A stretch of 64,000 bases of DNA. It comes from CSP1-4 sp963777975. GTDB lineage: Bacteria > Chloroflexota > Limnocylindria > Limnocylindrales > CSP1-4. The notes under the pieces are model-generated. The model saw nothing but the letters and a program-made list of their open reading frames with translations. It was not told the DNA's origin and made no database searches. The stretch is taken from the NCBI GenBank assembly GCA_963777975.1, contig CAVZSO010000009.1, forward strand, positions 1-64,000, read 5' to 3'. Shown in pieces: positions 30,756 to 39,597 of the stretch (its first letter is position 1; every line of letters starts with the position of its first letter). The position numbers were made by a program, and so were the translations under genes.

Positions 30756-32210
30756 TCATCGGCGCACAGGTGCTTCCCGACGATCCAGCGCTTCGTCTTC
30801 GTGATGTCGGGGAAGCGGGGGTCGCGCGCGTTGCGCCGCGTCCAGTAGGGCGCGATCATCGTGCCCCGGCCCGAACGGGAAGATCGCGACCTGCTGCTCG
30901 TCGAGGTGCAGGTACCACCGCGACCGACTGGCACCTGGAACGGCCCGGTGAACACCTGCCCGCACGCCTTGATCCGCCTCCTCGCCGCCGGCCTTGGCGA
31001 TCACCTCGACGAGGTTCGGGCCGTAGCAGCCTCGCGACTCGTAGTCGATCCGCTCGAGCTGGGTGCGCCAGGTGATCCGCCTGCGCGAACACGAACGGGG
31101 CGGCGACCGCGAGCGCCAGAACCCGGCCGCCGCGACGGCCGCGACCGGCGCCCAGCGGCGCAGGATCCCGCACAGCTCCACCCATCCCGCACCGGCGAGC
31201 ACGCAGACCAGCGCGGCCGGGAGCGCGACGTAGCGCAGGTTGCCGGCGAAGCCGGCCTCGGTCATCAGCGCGACCGCGATCATCAGGCGCGGTCGCGCAC
31301 CGCGAGCGACCGCACGACGCGGGCGAGCGGCTCGCGCCGCCGCCGGACGGCGAGCACGACGGCGATCACCGCGCCGACGTAGACCGGCACCGACAGCACC
31401 GACGCCGAGCGGCGGAAGACCTCCACGAACGGGAAGGCGGCGAACGCGGCCGAGTCCGGGTTGGGATCGCGGGCGCGCTCGGCGGCGCGCAGGACGTCGC
31501 CCGAGCCGAGGTACTCCGGCACGAACCACAGCACGAGCGTGAACAGGCGCCGTGCCGACCACGAGCGCGATCTCGCGCCACGGCGGGCGGCCGCGCCACT
31601 CGACCGCCACGTACCAGAGTCCGTAGAGCGCCCAGAGCGGCCACACCTCGGGCCGCAGCAGCGCGGCGCGCGAAGCCGAGCAGGAAGGCATCGCGGCGGC
31701 GGCCGTCGAGGTGGCGCTCGACCGCCCACAGCACGAGCGCGACGAGCAGGCCCTCGGAGTTGCCGCGCCCGAAGTTGAAGATGAACTCGTCCGCGAGCAG
31801 GAGCGAGAGCCCGGCGATCGCGCCGGCCACGGCCCGGCCAGCCGGCGCCGAGGCGGTAGGCCATCGCGAACGCGAGCAGCCCCGCCGGCGCGCGCGACGA
31901 CGAGCCACAGCTCCGGCGCCGCGTCGTCGCCGAGCAGCGAGAACGGCGCCGTGAACAGCATCGGCAGCGGCTTCCAGGACGGCCCGCCCTCCGTGACGAG
32001 GTCGCGGTGCGCGACCTCGCGGCCCCAGATGATCCACGCCCACGGGTCGTACGTCGGGGTCGAGGGACCGAGCAGCGACAGCGCCGCGACGGCGACGCAG
32101 GCGAGCACCAGCAGCGCGATCGGGCGCGCCTTGCCGGTGGGCTCCGGCGGGGCGTCGGCGAGCGCGCGCAGCCGGCTCCGCGGCGGCCGTGGATCGCGGG
32201 TCGCGGTCAC
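30756..32210 (-). CDS. polytopic membrane protein, GT-C-like (paralogue of 43494-44801)
   Basis: Starts MTATRDPRPPRSRLRALADA. After the first helix it reads TYDPWAWIIWGREVAHRDLV, TEGGPSWKPLPMLFTAPFSL, then FNFGRGNSEGLLVALVLWAV, LLRPEVWPLWALYGLWYVAV and AGFAGNLRYVALPAALVCVL. The TEGGP-WKPL and RGNSEG blocks recur in the protein at 43494-44801, so they are paralogues. A membrane glycosyltransferase of the GT-C type is the best guess, with the acidic/aromatic first loop near the catalytic face. Eight or more frame changes; the 3' end is uncertain by about 15 bases. Confidence 0.68.
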   Translation of the reverse strand: MTATRDPRPPRSRLRALADAPPEPTGKARPIALLVLACVAVAALSLLGPSTPTYDPWAWIIWGREVAHRDLVTEGGPSWKPLPMLFTAPFSLLGDDAAPELWLVVARAGGAARVRDGLPPRRRLAGPWPARSPGSRSCSRTSSSSTSGAATPRACSSRSCCGRSSATSTAAAAMPSCSASRAALLRPEVWPLWALYGLWYVAVEWRGRPPWREIALVVGTAPVHARAVVRAGVPRLGRRPARRRARPRSQPGLGRVRRLPVRGGLPPLGVGAVGAGLRRRGDRRRARRPAAARAARPRRAVARGARPRLMIAVALMTEAGFAGNLRYVALPAALVCVLAGAGWVELCGILRRWAPVAAVAAAGFWRSRSPPRSCSRRRITWRTQLERIDYESRGCYGPNLVEVIAKAGGEEADQGVRAGVHRAVPGASRSRWYLHLDEQQVAIFPFGPGHDDRALLDAAQRARPPLPRHHEDEALDRREAPVRR

Positions 32211-32219
32211 GGCCGGAAC

Positions 32220-32687
32220 CTAGCGGGCCGCGGAGCGGTCCAGGCGCACCCAGCGGATCCCGCCGGGCACGACCCGCTCCTCGGTGGCCGTGAAGCCGCG
32301 CCGCTCGTAGAGCGCGCGCGCCGGCGCGTTCGCGGCGCCGGTGCCGACCGTCCAGTGCGTGGCGTTGCGCTCGCGCGCCTCGAGCGCGTCCAGCAGCGCG
32401 GTCGCCACCCCGCGCCGGAACGCGCCGGGGTCGACGACGAGCCGGTGGATGTCGACCGTGCCGCCCGCGCGCCGGAAGGAGACCGCGCCGAGCAGCGCGT
32501 CGCCGTCGCTGGCGCCGAGGAAGGTCTCGCCGCAGCCGCGCAGCTGCGCCGCCGTTTCGCGCATCGGCGGCAGCTCGGGGGCGCCGATCAGCTCGGCCTC
32601 TATGGCGTAGCTCGCGCGCTGCAGCGCGAGCAGTCGCTCGAGCGTGGCGTCGTCGCCGAGGTCGAGCCGGCGGACCACGGCGCTCAC
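32220..32687 (-). CDS. GNAT family N-acetyltransferase
   Basis: Intact 155 residues from GTG 32687. Acetyl-CoA binding block: VDIHRLVVDPGAFRRGVATA with the R-x-x-G-x-A pyrophosphate loop, and NAPARALYERRGFTATEERV in the C-terminal motif B. The start overlaps the stop of the preceding gene (GTGA), so the two are coupled. Substrate unknown. Confidence 0.9.
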   Translation of the reverse strand: MSAVVRRLDLGDDATLERLLALQRASYAIEAELIGAPELPPMRETAAQLRGCGETFLGASDGDALLGAVSFRRAGGTVDIHRLVVDPGAFRRGVATALLDALEARERNATHWTVGTGAANAPARALYERRGFTATEERVVPGGIRWVRLDRSAAR

Positions 32688-33585
32688 TGCAGCGCCAGCG
32701 CCGCCAGGACGGAGTCGGGCGGCTCCGCTTCGCGATCGACGGGCGCGTTCGGCGTGGCCCCAGGCGGCGAGGCCACGGTCGAACGCCGCCAGCGGGAGGC
32801 GGCAGGCCTCGGCGAGCGCCGCGCGCGCGGCGCTCCAGCAGCAGGCGGTCGCCGGAGACGAGCAGGCGCTTGGCGGCGAGCGTCGCCGGATCGTCCTCCC
32901 CGCCCAGGAACAGCTCGCCGGCCGTCAGCTCGTAGCGGCCGGCGGCGCCGAGCGCGCTCAGCAGGTCGAAGCGGCGCGCGCGGCCGAAGCCCGGCAGCGA
33001 GAGGCGCTCGAACACGCGCGCGAAGCGGCGCTCGGGCGACCAGCCGGCGTCGCCCGTGAAGGCGGCCTGCTGCGAGCCCGCGCGCTCCGCCCAGGCGCGG
33101 TAGGCGTCGGCGGTGCGGCGGCGGTCGGCGGGCAGGTCATCGGGCGTGCCGTCCTCCCAGCGCGGGCGCGCGACGGCCAGCGCACCCTGGAGCTCGGGCG
33201 ACTCGGGGCCGGCGAGCGCGAGCAGGAACGCGAGCCAGCTCGCCTGCTCGAGCTCGGCCTCCTCCGCGATCTCGGGATACGGGCCCGGCGGGACCAGCCG
33301 CGCGGCGGCCTCCGTGAGCGCGGCGGCGAGCCGGCGCGCGTCGGCGGTCGCGCGCAGCCCGGGCGCGAGCGCGTTGCGGTAGCCGTCGTCGGCGGCGCGG
33401 GCGACGCGGCGCGTGACCACGCCGGAGCGGCCGGTGGAGCCGCCGCGCCGCTTGGCGCCCGACGCGCTGCTCGAGCGCGTCCGCGGCGCGCTCGGCGGCG
33501 CCTTGGAGCGCAGCTCGGTCTGCTGCTCGCGGCTGCAGATCGGGCAGTTGGAGGTCAGGCGGTTGTGGCGGCAGAAGAGCGACAC
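32684..33585 (-). CDS. hypothetical protein with N-terminal CRHN...CPIC motif
   Basis: GTG 33585 gives SLFCRHNRLTSNCPICSREQ, a short possible zinc knuckle (C-x2-H/N ... C-x2-C), then a basic Arg/Ser/Ala-rich linker. The body is an alpha-helical domain: DDGYRNALAPGLRATADARR, EEAELEQASWLAFLLALAGP, AYRAWAERAGSQQAAFTGDA, LPGFGRARRFDLLSALGAAG. LPGFGRARRFDLLSALG resembles a helix-hairpin-helix segment. About 300 residues, with frame changes only near 32720-32830. No family named with confidence. The 5' end overlaps the P450 gene by 31 bases; the 3' end overlaps the GNAT gene. Confidence 0.65.
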
Positions 33586-34838
33586 GGCCTCGATGGTTGT
33601 AGCGGCTCGGTCAAGACCATTCCGCCGCGCGAGGGGCGCAGGGTCACGGAGCCGCGGATCATCCTCTCCGTGTGCTGCCCGGCCGGGGCGAGGGCGAAGC
33701 GCTCCAGCACGGCGCGCAGCACCTCGCGCAGCTCGAGCGCGGCGAACGCCGCCCCGGCGCAGCGCCGCACGCCGCCGCCGAACGGGAGGTACGTGCCGGG
33801 CGCGGGCGCGGCGCTCAGGAAGCGCTCCGGCCGGAACGCCGTCGGCTCCGGCCACGCCTGCGGGCGGCGGTGGGCGAGGTAGATGCAGGGCGCGACGTGG
33901 ACCCCGGGCGGGAGCGTGTGGCCGCCGATCTCGAACGGCGCGGCGACGCGGCGGGCCGCGATCGAGAGCACGGGCCGCACGCGCAGCACCTCCTTGACGA
34001 CCGCGTCGAGGTAGGCGTCGTCACCCGCGCGCACGCGCTCCTGCGCTCCGGGATGGTGCGCGAGCCGCTCGAGCGCCCAGGCGAGCGAGCCCGCGGTCGT
34101 CTCGTGGCCGGCCGCGAGCACGGTCACCACCTGGTCGCGCAGCTCCTCGCGGGCGATGCCCGCCTCCCGCAGCACGGCGAGCAGCGATCCTTCGGCGTGG
34201 CCGCCGCGGTCGATCTCGTGCGCCAGCAGCGCGTCGACCTCGGCCACCGCGCGCAGGAACGCGCTCCAGGTCGCGCCGCGGTGCAGCGACATCGCGACCA
34301 GCCGCGGCAGCGACGCGGTCATGTCGAGCGCGCGGCGGATCGCGGCGCGCAGCTGCGGGCGCTCGACCGGGCCGAGCACGACGCGCAGGATCACGTCGAG
34401 CGTCAGCGCCTGCATGCGCGGGAGCGTGCGCAGCTCGCCCGCCGTCCAGCCCGCGACCTCGTCCTGCGCCATCGTCGCGACCGTGTCGCGCCAGCCGTCG
34501 AGCGCCTCGCCGTGGAAGGCGGGCAGCAGCTCCCGGCGGCGGCGCAGGTGCTCGGGACCGTGCGTGAGCAGGATCGAGGTCGGGCCCGCGAACGGCTCGA
34601 GCACGGTCGAGCTGGCCCCGCCGTGGAGCTGCTCGTCGCCGGCCGCGAAGATCCGCCGGATCTCGCCCGGGTCGGCGACCAGCACCATCGGCGCGTCGGC
34701 CCACGCCACCCGGACCGTGAACGGGTCGCCGTGGCGCGCGCGGCAGCGGCGCAGGAACGCGGTCGGCCGCGCGATCCACTCGACCGTCTGCAGCGCGGCC
34801 GGTTCCCTCGGGCCAGGCGGGAGCACGTCCTCCATCAT
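33555..34838 (-). CDS. cytochrome P450
   Basis: Intact 427 residues. Oxygen-binding I-helix VTVLAAGHETTAGSLAWALE, K-helix ExxR in VVKEVLRVRPVL, and the heme loop LPFGGGVRRCAGAAFAALEL with the Cys ligand. N-terminal PPGPREPAALQTVEWIARPT without a membrane anchor: a soluble bacterial P450. The PFGGG-x-RRC-x-G signature resembles CYP102/CYP110-like bacterial subfamilies, but no close assignment is made. No ferredoxin gene is adjacent. Upstream ATG 34838 follows the DUF2203 gene after 35 bases. Confidence 0.95.
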   Translation of the reverse strand: MMEDVLPPGPREPAALQTVEWIARPTAFLRRCRARHGDPFTVRVAWADAPMVLVADPGEIRRIFAAGDEQLHGGASSTVLEPFAGPTSILLTHGPEHLRRRRELLPAFHGEALDGWRDTVATMAQDEVAGWTAGELRTLPRMQALTLDVILRVVLGPVERPQLRAAIRRALDMTASLPRLVAMSLHRGATWSAFLRAVAEVDALLAHEIDRGGHAEGSLLAVLREAGIAREELRDQVVTVLAAGHETTAGSLAWALERLAHHPGAQERVRAGDDAYLDAVVKEVLRVRPVLSIAARRVAAPFEIGGHTLPPGVHVAPCIYLAHRRPQAWPEPTAFRPERFLSAAPAPGTYLPFGGGVRRCAGAAFAALELREVLRAVLERFALAPAGQHTERMIRGSVTLRPSRGGMVLTEPLQPSRPCRSSAATTA

Positions 34839-34872
34839 CGCGCGCCGCGGGCCGCGGCACGGCGGGGCGCCG

Positions 34873-35250
34873 CTACAGGGGGCGGCGCCCGCCGAAGCCC
34901 GACTCCGGCGCGTGCCAGTGCCCGACCTCGGGCTCGTCGAGCAGCCAGCAGAGGTAGATCTCCTCGCCGCCGAGCAGCGACGGGAAGTCGATCAGGCCGC
35001 GCTCGAGGTCGCGCACGACGACGTCGAGCTCCTCGAGCTGGTCGAAGCCGAGCGCCACTTCCAGCGCCGCGGCCGCGTGCTCGCGGCCCGGCCAGGCGCC
35101 GCCGCTGACCTCGGCGAGGGAGGCGAACTCGGGATGGAAGCCCTCGGCGGTGAGCTGCCGCCGGGCGTCGCGGACGCGGCGCACGATGCGCCCGACGAGG
35201 TCGAGCTTCGCGTTCGCCTCGTCGACGGTGTAGTGACGGTGATGGAGCAT
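34873..35250 (-). CDS. DUF2203 family protein
   Basis: Intact 125 residues, HYTVDEANAKLDLVGRIVRR at the start, LEVALGFDQLEELDVVVRDL, then GLIDFPSLLGGEEIYLCWLL and EVGHWHAPESGFGGRRPL. The F(P)S..-G-x-x-YLCW and HWH-x-x-x-GF-x-GRxPL end are the conserved core of DUF2203. Function unknown. Upstream is a stem-loop (35255-35279). Confidence 0.9.
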   Translation of the reverse strand: MLHHRHYTVDEANAKLDLVGRIVRRVRDARRQLTAEGFHPEFASLAEVSGGAWPGREHAAAALEVALGFDQLEELDVVVRDLERGLIDFPSLLGGEEIYLCWLLDEPEVGHWHAPESGFGGRRPL

Positions 35251-35254
35251 CTCT

Positions 35255-35279
35255 GGCGGGGCTGTTACCCCGCTCCGCC
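35255..35279 (-). terminator. hairpin between DUF2203 and the CxxC protein
   Basis: Arms GGCGGGG and CCCCGCTCCGCC (with one bulged segment) around CTGTTA. A second short hairpin GCCCG-AA-CGGGC lies at about 35290-35301. Together they occupy the 57-base gap after the upstream minus-strand gene (stop 35308), which suggests a terminator. No clear T run. Confidence 0.4.
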
Positions 35280-35307
35280 GATTGCTATCCGTGCCCGAAC
35301 GGGCAAC

Positions 35308-35640
35308 TCAGGTGCGGTAGCGACCGCCCGCCTTCGCCCACTCGAGCAGGTGCGCGACGCCGCAGAACCCGTCCGGAATCCGGTGCTCCCCGCGGTTGCG
35401 CACGACCGCCACGTGGTCCTCGGGCGTCAGCTCCCGCTCGCACCACGCGCAGTGGGTGAGCCCGTCGCGCACGCCCTCGGCGTCGCCGGGCAGCGGCTCC
35501 CAGTAGGCGCCGCGGATCGCCCACGGGATCACGTGCTCGAGCCGGCAGAAGACGGCGCGGCGTCCGCCGGCGAGCTCGTAGGCGCGGAAGCCGTCCCATG
35601 GGTCCACGGCGGCGCCGCACCAGGTGCAGGGCTCGCTCAC
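35308..35640 (-). CDS. small CxxC-rich putative zinc-binding protein
   Basis: Intact 110 residues: SEPCTWCGAAVDPWDGFRAY, AVFCRLEHVIPWAI, GLTHCAWCERELTPEDHVAV and GFCGVAHLLEWAKAGGRY. The two CxxC pairs (CTWC, CAWC) plus extra Cys/His (FCRLEH, FCGVAH) suggest two similar zinc-binding halves, i.e. an internal duplication of CxWC...FC-x-x-x-H. No family recognised. GTG 35640 overlaps the stop of the upstream gene (GTGA). Confidence 0.75.
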   Translation of the reverse strand: MSEPCTWCGAAVDPWDGFRAYELAGGRRAVFCRLEHVIPWAIRGAYWEPLPGDAEGVRDGLTHCAWCERELTPEDHVAVVRNRGEHRIPDGFCGVAHLLEWAKAGGRYRT

Positions 35641-36146
35641 AGGGGGAGCTCGAAGCGGCCGTCGCCGACCGCGAGCAGCAGCGGCTCGCCGTCCCGGGCG
35701 ACGATCGTCATCGGCAGATCGGGGTCCTGGGTGGCGAACTCGGCGGTCGCGACGCTGCGGCCGCCGAACGCGCGGGCGAGCTCGAGCACCGCGCCCCCGA
35801 GGTTGGCGATCGCGCCGATCGGCGCGGCCAGCTCGCCCGTCACCGGGTCGGCCTTCAGCGCCGAGGACGGCGCGGGCCGGATCTCGGGCAGCGCGCGCGG
35901 CGGCGCGGGCACCGGCATCTCCCGCGGGACCTCGTGCGCCTCGCCCTCGTCGATGAGCTCGAGCACCGCGTCCGGCCGCGCGTCGAGCATGGCCGGCGGG
36001 CCCGCGTCGCCGAGGTCGAGCAGCAGCACGACGCGCAGCGCCTCCGAGCGCGCGAGGAACGCGCGCACCGTCGCGATCGCCTCAGCGTGACGGGCGATCG
36101 CCTTCAGCGCGGCGGGATCCTGGGCTCCGGGCTGCACCGCAGCCAT
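35637..36146 (-). CDS. hypothetical protein (coupled to the CxxC protein)
   Basis: Intact 169 residues from ATG 36146: MAAVQPGAQDPAALKAIARH, FLARSEALRVVLLLDLGDAG, VLELIDEGEAHEVPREMPVP, then a Pro-rich linker and a C-terminal half GAIANLGGAVLELARAFGGR, TQDPDLPMTIVARDGEPLLL. No motif known to me; no membrane segment. Start-stop overlap with the following gene suggests a stable partnership. Confidence 0.6.
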   Translation of the reverse strand: MAAVQPGAQDPAALKAIARHAEAIATVRAFLARSEALRVVLLLDLGDAGPPAMLDARPDAVLELIDEGEAHEVPREMPVPAPPRALPEIRPAPSSALKADPVTGELAAPIGAIANLGGAVLELARAFGGRSVATAEFATQDPDLPMTIVARDGEPLLLAVGDGRFELPL

Positions 36147-36157
36147 GGTGGCACGGC

Positions 36158-36514
36158 TCAGCGCGTGAGCTCGACGGCGCGGCGCGCCTCGAGCTCGTTC
36201 GGGTTCTGCCCGTAGCCCGCCGTGACATAGGAGAGCCACATCCAGAGGCGGCCGTGCTGCTCCTGCCAGACGTGGCAGAGCTCGTGGCAGATGAGATCGT
36301 CCGAGACCTCGGCGAGCGGGTGGCGGATGAAGATCTGCTCGCAGGACTCGTAGCCCTGGAAGCGCCGGAACCACGGCAGCCGGAACAGCCACGGCGCGTG
36401 CCGGATCCGTGTCCGCGCGGTGCTGACCGGGCGCTCGTGGAAGCCGAGCCGGTCCAGCCGCGCCTTCGCGCGGGCCAGCGCCGCGCGCTCCTCGGAGCTG
36501 CCGCGCGCCGCCAT
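36158..36514 (-). CDS. HELCH-motif protein, possible zinc metallopeptidase-like
   Basis: Intact 118 residues: SSEERAALARAKARLDRLGF, ARTRIRHAPWLFRLPWFRRF, IRHPLAEVSDDLICHELCHV, WQEQHGRLWMWLSYVTAGYG, NPNELEARRAVEL. ICHELCHVWQ is an HExxH motif, and NELEARR downstream may give the third ligand glutamate, as in gluzincin-like folds. Function is inference. It starts 3 bases after the AAA+ gene stop on the same strand. Confidence 0.7.
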   Translation of the reverse strand: MAARGSSEERAALARAKARLDRLGFHERPVSTARTRIRHAPWLFRLPWFRRFQGYESCEQIFIRHPLAEVSDDLICHELCHVWQEQHGRLWMWLSYVTAGYGQNPNELEARRAVELTR

Positions 36515-36516
36515 GC

Positions 36517-38508
36517 CTACAGCGCGCCCAGCAGCTCCTTGAGGCGGTCCTCGCCGCGGTCGTCGAGGTCGCCGAGCAGGGGCTCGACGTACACCGAGAA
36601 GGCCTCGCGGGCGAGCGTGCGCTCGTCGGCGGGCTCGATCGCGTTGCGCTCGGCGGCGTATGCGGCGGCGGCGGTGAACACGCCGGCTCCGAGCGGCCGC
36701 AGCTCGCGCAGGTCGAGCAGCCGCTCGGCGGCGTTGGCCGCCGCGTGGTCGCCGCCCGCGGCGTGCTCGAGCAGCGCGCCGAGGTCCGACTCGGCCGGGA
36801 ACGGGACCTCGATGTGGGCGAAGCGCCGCGCGAGCGCGGGCGATGCCTTCAATGGCCCGCCGGCGGTGGCCACGACGCGCCAGTCCGAGGGCGGCTTGAC
36901 CTCCTCGCCGCCCGGCATCGTCAGCGGCAGGCCGCCGAGGAACGAGCTGAGGCCGCCGAGCGCCTTGTCGGCCTTGGCGCGGTCGAGCTCGTCGATGACG
37001 AGCCAGCGGCCGCGGGTCGCGGCGTCGGGGACGGTGCCCGTGGTGGCGGGGCGGCCGTCGGACGCGGGGCGGCCGAGCGCCTCTCCTGGCGCTCCAGTGC
37101 CCGGTCGGCGTGTACATGACGGCGCCGCCGGCGCGCCCGGACGTGACGGCGGCACGGGCGACGGCGAGCGCCAGCGTCGTCTTGCCGGAGCCCGCGGGGC
37201 CGGTCAGCACGACGTGGCGGCCGGCGCCAGCGCGGCGGCGAGCGAGGCGTAGGCCGAGCTCGGCAGGCGCAGGCCCTGCCCCTCCGCGGCGGCGCGGATC
37301 GCGCCCGCGTCGAGGAAGCCGCTCGGTTGGCGCGGCAGGGGCGGCGGGACCTCGGAGAGCCGCGGCGGCGCGGCGGCCGCGGCCGGCGCGGGCGCGGGCG
37401 CGGGCTCGGCGGGCTGCGAGATGACCGTCGGCGCGTCCTGCGGGGGCGACGGCTCGGGGGCGGGCGGCTCGGGCTCGGGAGCCGGGGGCTCAGGCTCGGG
37501 CGCCGGCGGTTCGGGCTCCGGCTCGGGCGCCGGCGGCTCGGGCTCCGCGGCCGGCGTCTTCGGTGCGGCCGCGCCGACGGCGGTGTAGGTGCTCGTGGCG
37601 TCGTCGGGATCGGCCGTCTCCCAGATGTCCGCGGGCGGCGTCGGGGGGCCGGGCGGCGCCGCGGGGGCCGGCGAAGGCTCGGGCGCCGGGACCGGGACGG
37701 GCGCCCCCGGGCCGACGTCCTGCCACTCGTCCTCCTCCTCGTCAGCCGCGGCGGGCGCGGGCGCGGGTGCGGCGGGAGGCTCCGGGGCAGCCAAGGGCTC
37801 CGGCTCGGCCTCGGGCTCCGGCTCCGGCTCGGCGTGCAGCCGGTTCCATTCCGCCTCGCCCTCGGCGCGCACGGCGTCCGCCCCGCCGGGGTTGAGCTGC
37901 GCGGCGATGTCGGTCATCGACATGTGGATGGGCAGCGTGAGCTCGTTCTTGGTGTCCTGCCCGGTCGGGGTCAGGGCGCGCTGGTCGTCGATCATGCGCA
38001 TGTCGGCCATCAGCGCGAGGTAGCGCTCGCCCTGGTTCTCCAGCGTGTTGTCGTTGTCCCAGCCGGCGCGGCCGAGGTAGCTGAGCGAGCGGCCGAAGTC
38101 GAGCCGGGAGATGCGCGTCGCCGGCGGCACGGACGAGAGCAGGCTCAGGCCGATCGCGAGCCCGTGGTAGATCGAGTCCGTCATGTGCTTCTCGAGCAGT
38201 TGGCGCCGCAGCCAGTCGGCCTGCGCCTCCGAGACCTCGAACGGCGCGTCCTGGTCGCCGGCGCGGGTGTAGCGCTTGCCGATCTCCGTCAGCTCGACGA
38301 CCCCGCGGTCCTCCTTCAGCAGGCCCGCGGAGCGGGCGTAGGAGACGAACTGGCGCGTCCGGCCCTGCGCGTTGTCGAGTCCGGGCGGGAACAGATCCTC
38401 GTTCTGGAACTCCGTGACGAACTCGTCGAGCCGGACGCGGTCGCGGGTGGAGATGGCCCGCAGGAGGCCATGGGACTCGCCGATACGGGGGGCCGGGATG
38501 GGACGCAT
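36517..38508 (-). CDS. winged-helix / Pro-rich linker / AAA+ ATPase fusion protein
   Basis: N-terminal region: MRPIPAPRIGESHGLLRAIS, RVRLDEFVTEFQNEDLFPPG, FVSYARSAGLLKEDRGVVEL, LDFGRSLSYLGRAGWDNDNT, giving about 230 residues of helical, winged-helix-like sequence. Then about 170 residues rich in Pro, Glu and Ala, with repeats of PAPEPEPP. Then a short helical segment (FLDAGAIRAAAEGQGLRLPS) and the ATPase: VVLTGPAGSGKTTLALAVAR (Walker A), WLVIDELDRAKADKALGGLS (Walker B), DWRVVATAGGPLKASPALAR (sensor 1), ARRFAHIEVPFP. MoxR/McrB-like AAA+. Frame changes near 37215 and 37080. About 660 residues. Confidence 0.75.
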
Positions 38509-38567
38509 CGCCCGACCTTAACGGGACGCGCGCGGCCCTGGAAGGACCGCGCGCGCCCGTGCAGGGT

Positions 38568-39230
38568 TCAGGAGCCGGTCTTCGCGGGCGTCTTGGCGAT
38601 CTGCGCCGCCTCGCCCGCCTTCGTGGTCTCGACCGTCGCCGCCGCGCCGCCGTCTCCGGCCGCGGCGGTCGGCTTCGGCTCCGCGAGCGTCGCCTTCGGC
38701 GTCGCCACGGGCTCCGGCTTCGCGGCCACGGGCTTCGGCGCCGGAGCGGCCGGATCCGGCTTCGGCTCGGCGGCCGCGGGCTTGGGCGCCGGAGCGGGCT
38801 TGGGCTTCGCCGCCGCCGGCTTGGGCTTCACGGGCGGCGGCGCGCTCGCGGCGGGCGGCGTCGCGGTCGTGCCCGCGGCCTTCGGCTTGGCGGCCGCGCG
38901 CGGCTTCTTCGGCGCGGTGCCCGACTTCGGCGCGCCCGCAGCGCCCATCTTGGGCGCTCCGCCGGCGGCCGTGCGCGAGCGCGGCTTGGCGGCCGGGCGC
39001 GACTTGGTCGCGGTGCCGGTGGCGGCGCCCCTCGCGCGAGCGGTCTTCGTGGAGCCCGCGCCCGTGGTGCGGGCGCGCGGCTTCGCGGGCGGAGCCGCGG
39101 CCGGCTCGGGCGTCACGGTCGCGCTCTCCTCCCCGCCGCGGAGGCGGCCGACCAACCCGGCGACTTCATTGACGGCGTTCTTTCCGGCGCCGGCGACGGC
39201 GCCGATGATGTTCTTGGGATTGAGTGCCAT
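38568..39230 (-). CDS. Lys/Ala/Pro-rich histone-H1-like protein
   Basis: Intact 220 residues. Short N-terminal helix MALNPKNIIGAVAGAGKNAV-NEVAGLVGRLRGG, then a low-complexity basic tail of KP, AAKPK and APKPA repeats (KPKPAAAKPKPAPAPKPAAA) with Arg-Thr clusters. The composition resembles histone H1-like or HU-tail proteins, or a linker for cell-surface attachment. No signal peptide, so DNA or RNA binding is the more likely guess. The codon pattern is consistent, so it is a real gene. Confidence 0.65.
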   Translation of the reverse strand: MALNPKNIIGAVAGAGKNAVNEVAGLVGRLRGGEESATVTPEPAAAPPAKPRARTTGAGSTKTARARGAATGTATKSRPAAKPRSRTAAGGAPKMGAAGAPKSGTAPKKPRAAAKPKAAGTTATPPAASAPPPVKPKPAAAKPKPAPAPKPAAAEPKPDPAAPAPKPVAAKPEPVATPKATLAEPKPTAAAGDGGAAATVETTKAGEAAQIAKTPAKTGS

Positions 39231-39259
39231 CCGGGAGGCCTTCCCGCAGGCACGGGCCG

Positions 39260-39502
39260 CTACACAGGCAGCGGGAACGGGTCGCCGCAGGCGACGGCGA
39301 GGGCCTCGGAGGGCGTCAGAATGCGCACCGGAGTCCCGTCGGACGCGCGCAGCTCCGCGCGGATGCGGCCCGAGAAGCGGCCGAGATCGAAATGCAGCTC
39401 GTAGGCGCCCTCGACGGCTGCCTGAGCCCGCTCCCACGCTGCGTCGATCTCGTCCAGGACCTCAGGCGGCGGCCCTGCCGGGAGCGTGTGGGAGCGGGTC
39501 AT
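39260..39502 (-). CDS. small hypothetical protein
   Basis: ATG 39502 gives MTRSHTLPAGPPPEVLDEID, AAWERAQAAVEGAYELHFDL, GRFSGRIRAELRASDGTPVR and ILTPSEALAVACGDPFPLPV, 80 residues. Soluble, with a helix followed by strands. No family recognised. It starts 95 bases downstream of the NlpC-like gene on the same strand. Confidence 0.6.
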   Translation of the reverse strand: MTRSHTLPAGPPPEVLDEIDAAWERAQAAVEGAYELHFDLGRFSGRIRAELRASDGTPVRILTPSEALAVACGDPFPLPV

Positions 39503-39597
39503 CAGGAAGCTGATCTTCTTCAGGAAGGAACTCGCTGCATTCCTTACATCGGCGCGGCCGCGCCGCGCGCGATGGGGTCGCCACCCCACGAGGCCGC

